Origin: Oscillospiraceae bacterium | Lineage (GTDB): Bacteria > Bacillota > Clostridia > Oscillospirales > Ruminococcaceae | Length of the DNA: 6,413 nucleotides | NCBI GenBank assembly: GCA_003453215.1 | Contig: DMMB01000062.1 | Location: 684-7,096 of the forward strand | Direction: 5' to 3' | In this document: positions 6,314 to 6,413 of the stretch, in pieces | Position numbering within the stretch: position 1 is the stretch's first letter | Layout of the letters: each line of letters starts with the position of its first letter | Made by a program: the position numbers and the translations under genes | Notes under the pieces: model-generated | The model's database searches: none | Told to the model about the DNA's origin: nothing | The model's input: the letters and a program-made list of their open reading frames with translations, nothing else

Positions 6314-6350
6314 AAGCCTTATCCACTCCTTTTTGATTTGCCACAGCAGA

Positions 6351-6399
6351 CCGGCAGCGCTGTCCTCTCCTTGGTGGGGGGATGGCGCTGTTGGCTTTT
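6351..6399 (+). terminator. Probable terminator of the giant gene
   Basis: CCGGCAGCGC (6351-6360) pairs with GCGCTGTTGG (6385-6394), including two G-U pairs. The stem continues as 6361-6369 with 6376-6384, with several more G-U pairs, around a loop at 6370-6375. A short CTTTT follows (6395-6399). The long stem is convincing; the T-run is short, so efficiency is uncertain. It begins 37 nt after the stop codon. Confidence 0.65.
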
Positions 6400-6413
6400 C
6401 CAGGCCCGGCAGG

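Noticed and set aside
6209..6345. Frameshift that would hide a C-terminal membrane anchor
   Set aside because: The other two forward frames give no hydrophobic segment with a basic end, so a single indel within the last 100 bases of the gene would not restore an anchor.

Overview
The window looks like chromosomal DNA of a low-to-mid GC Gram-positive gut anaerobe, probably a Bacillota member of the Oscillospiraceae/Ruminococcaceae type. This rests on the Shine-Dalgarno sequences (GGAGG, AGGGAGG), sigma-A-type promoters, a PheB-like ACT-domain protein, and a giant secreted protein with the mix of beta-helix, Cys-module, MBG/Ig-like and InlB-like repeats typical of that group. The assignment comes from protein style and was not confirmed by any search.

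Layout: positions 1-50 are GC-rich with no gene I can assign. A small gene (121-585) encodes a PheB/UPF0735-type ACT-domain protein. It has its own extended -10 promoter (51-79) and a strong intrinsic terminator (602-643), so it appears monocistronic. The gap 586-796 holds that terminator, a near-consensus promoter (693-721) with a TGGTAC direct repeat over the -10 region, and a G/C hairpin (732-756) close to the predicted 5' end of the next mRNA. One very large gene (797-6313, 1838 residues) fills the rest and is followed by a long hairpin (6351-6394) with a short T-run.

The giant protein reads, from N to C: signal peptide, short acidic helical segment, a beta-helix unit, then two copies of a Cys-rich module each followed by a beta-solenoid unit, about ten tandem Ig/MBG-like units of roughly 80 residues, an InlB-B-like repeat, and a short tail. 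It looks like an exported, elongated surface or matrix protein, probably a stalk or adhesin. No enzymatic domain is recognisable. The tail carries NPGTG, which resembles a sortase-B-type motif, but lacks the hydrophobic segment and basic end needed for standard wall anchoring.

The two genes seem functionally unrelated: one is a cytoplasmic amino-acid-responsive regulator candidate, the other an independently transcribed surface protein. I see no mobile element, CRISPR array, tRNA or rRNA.
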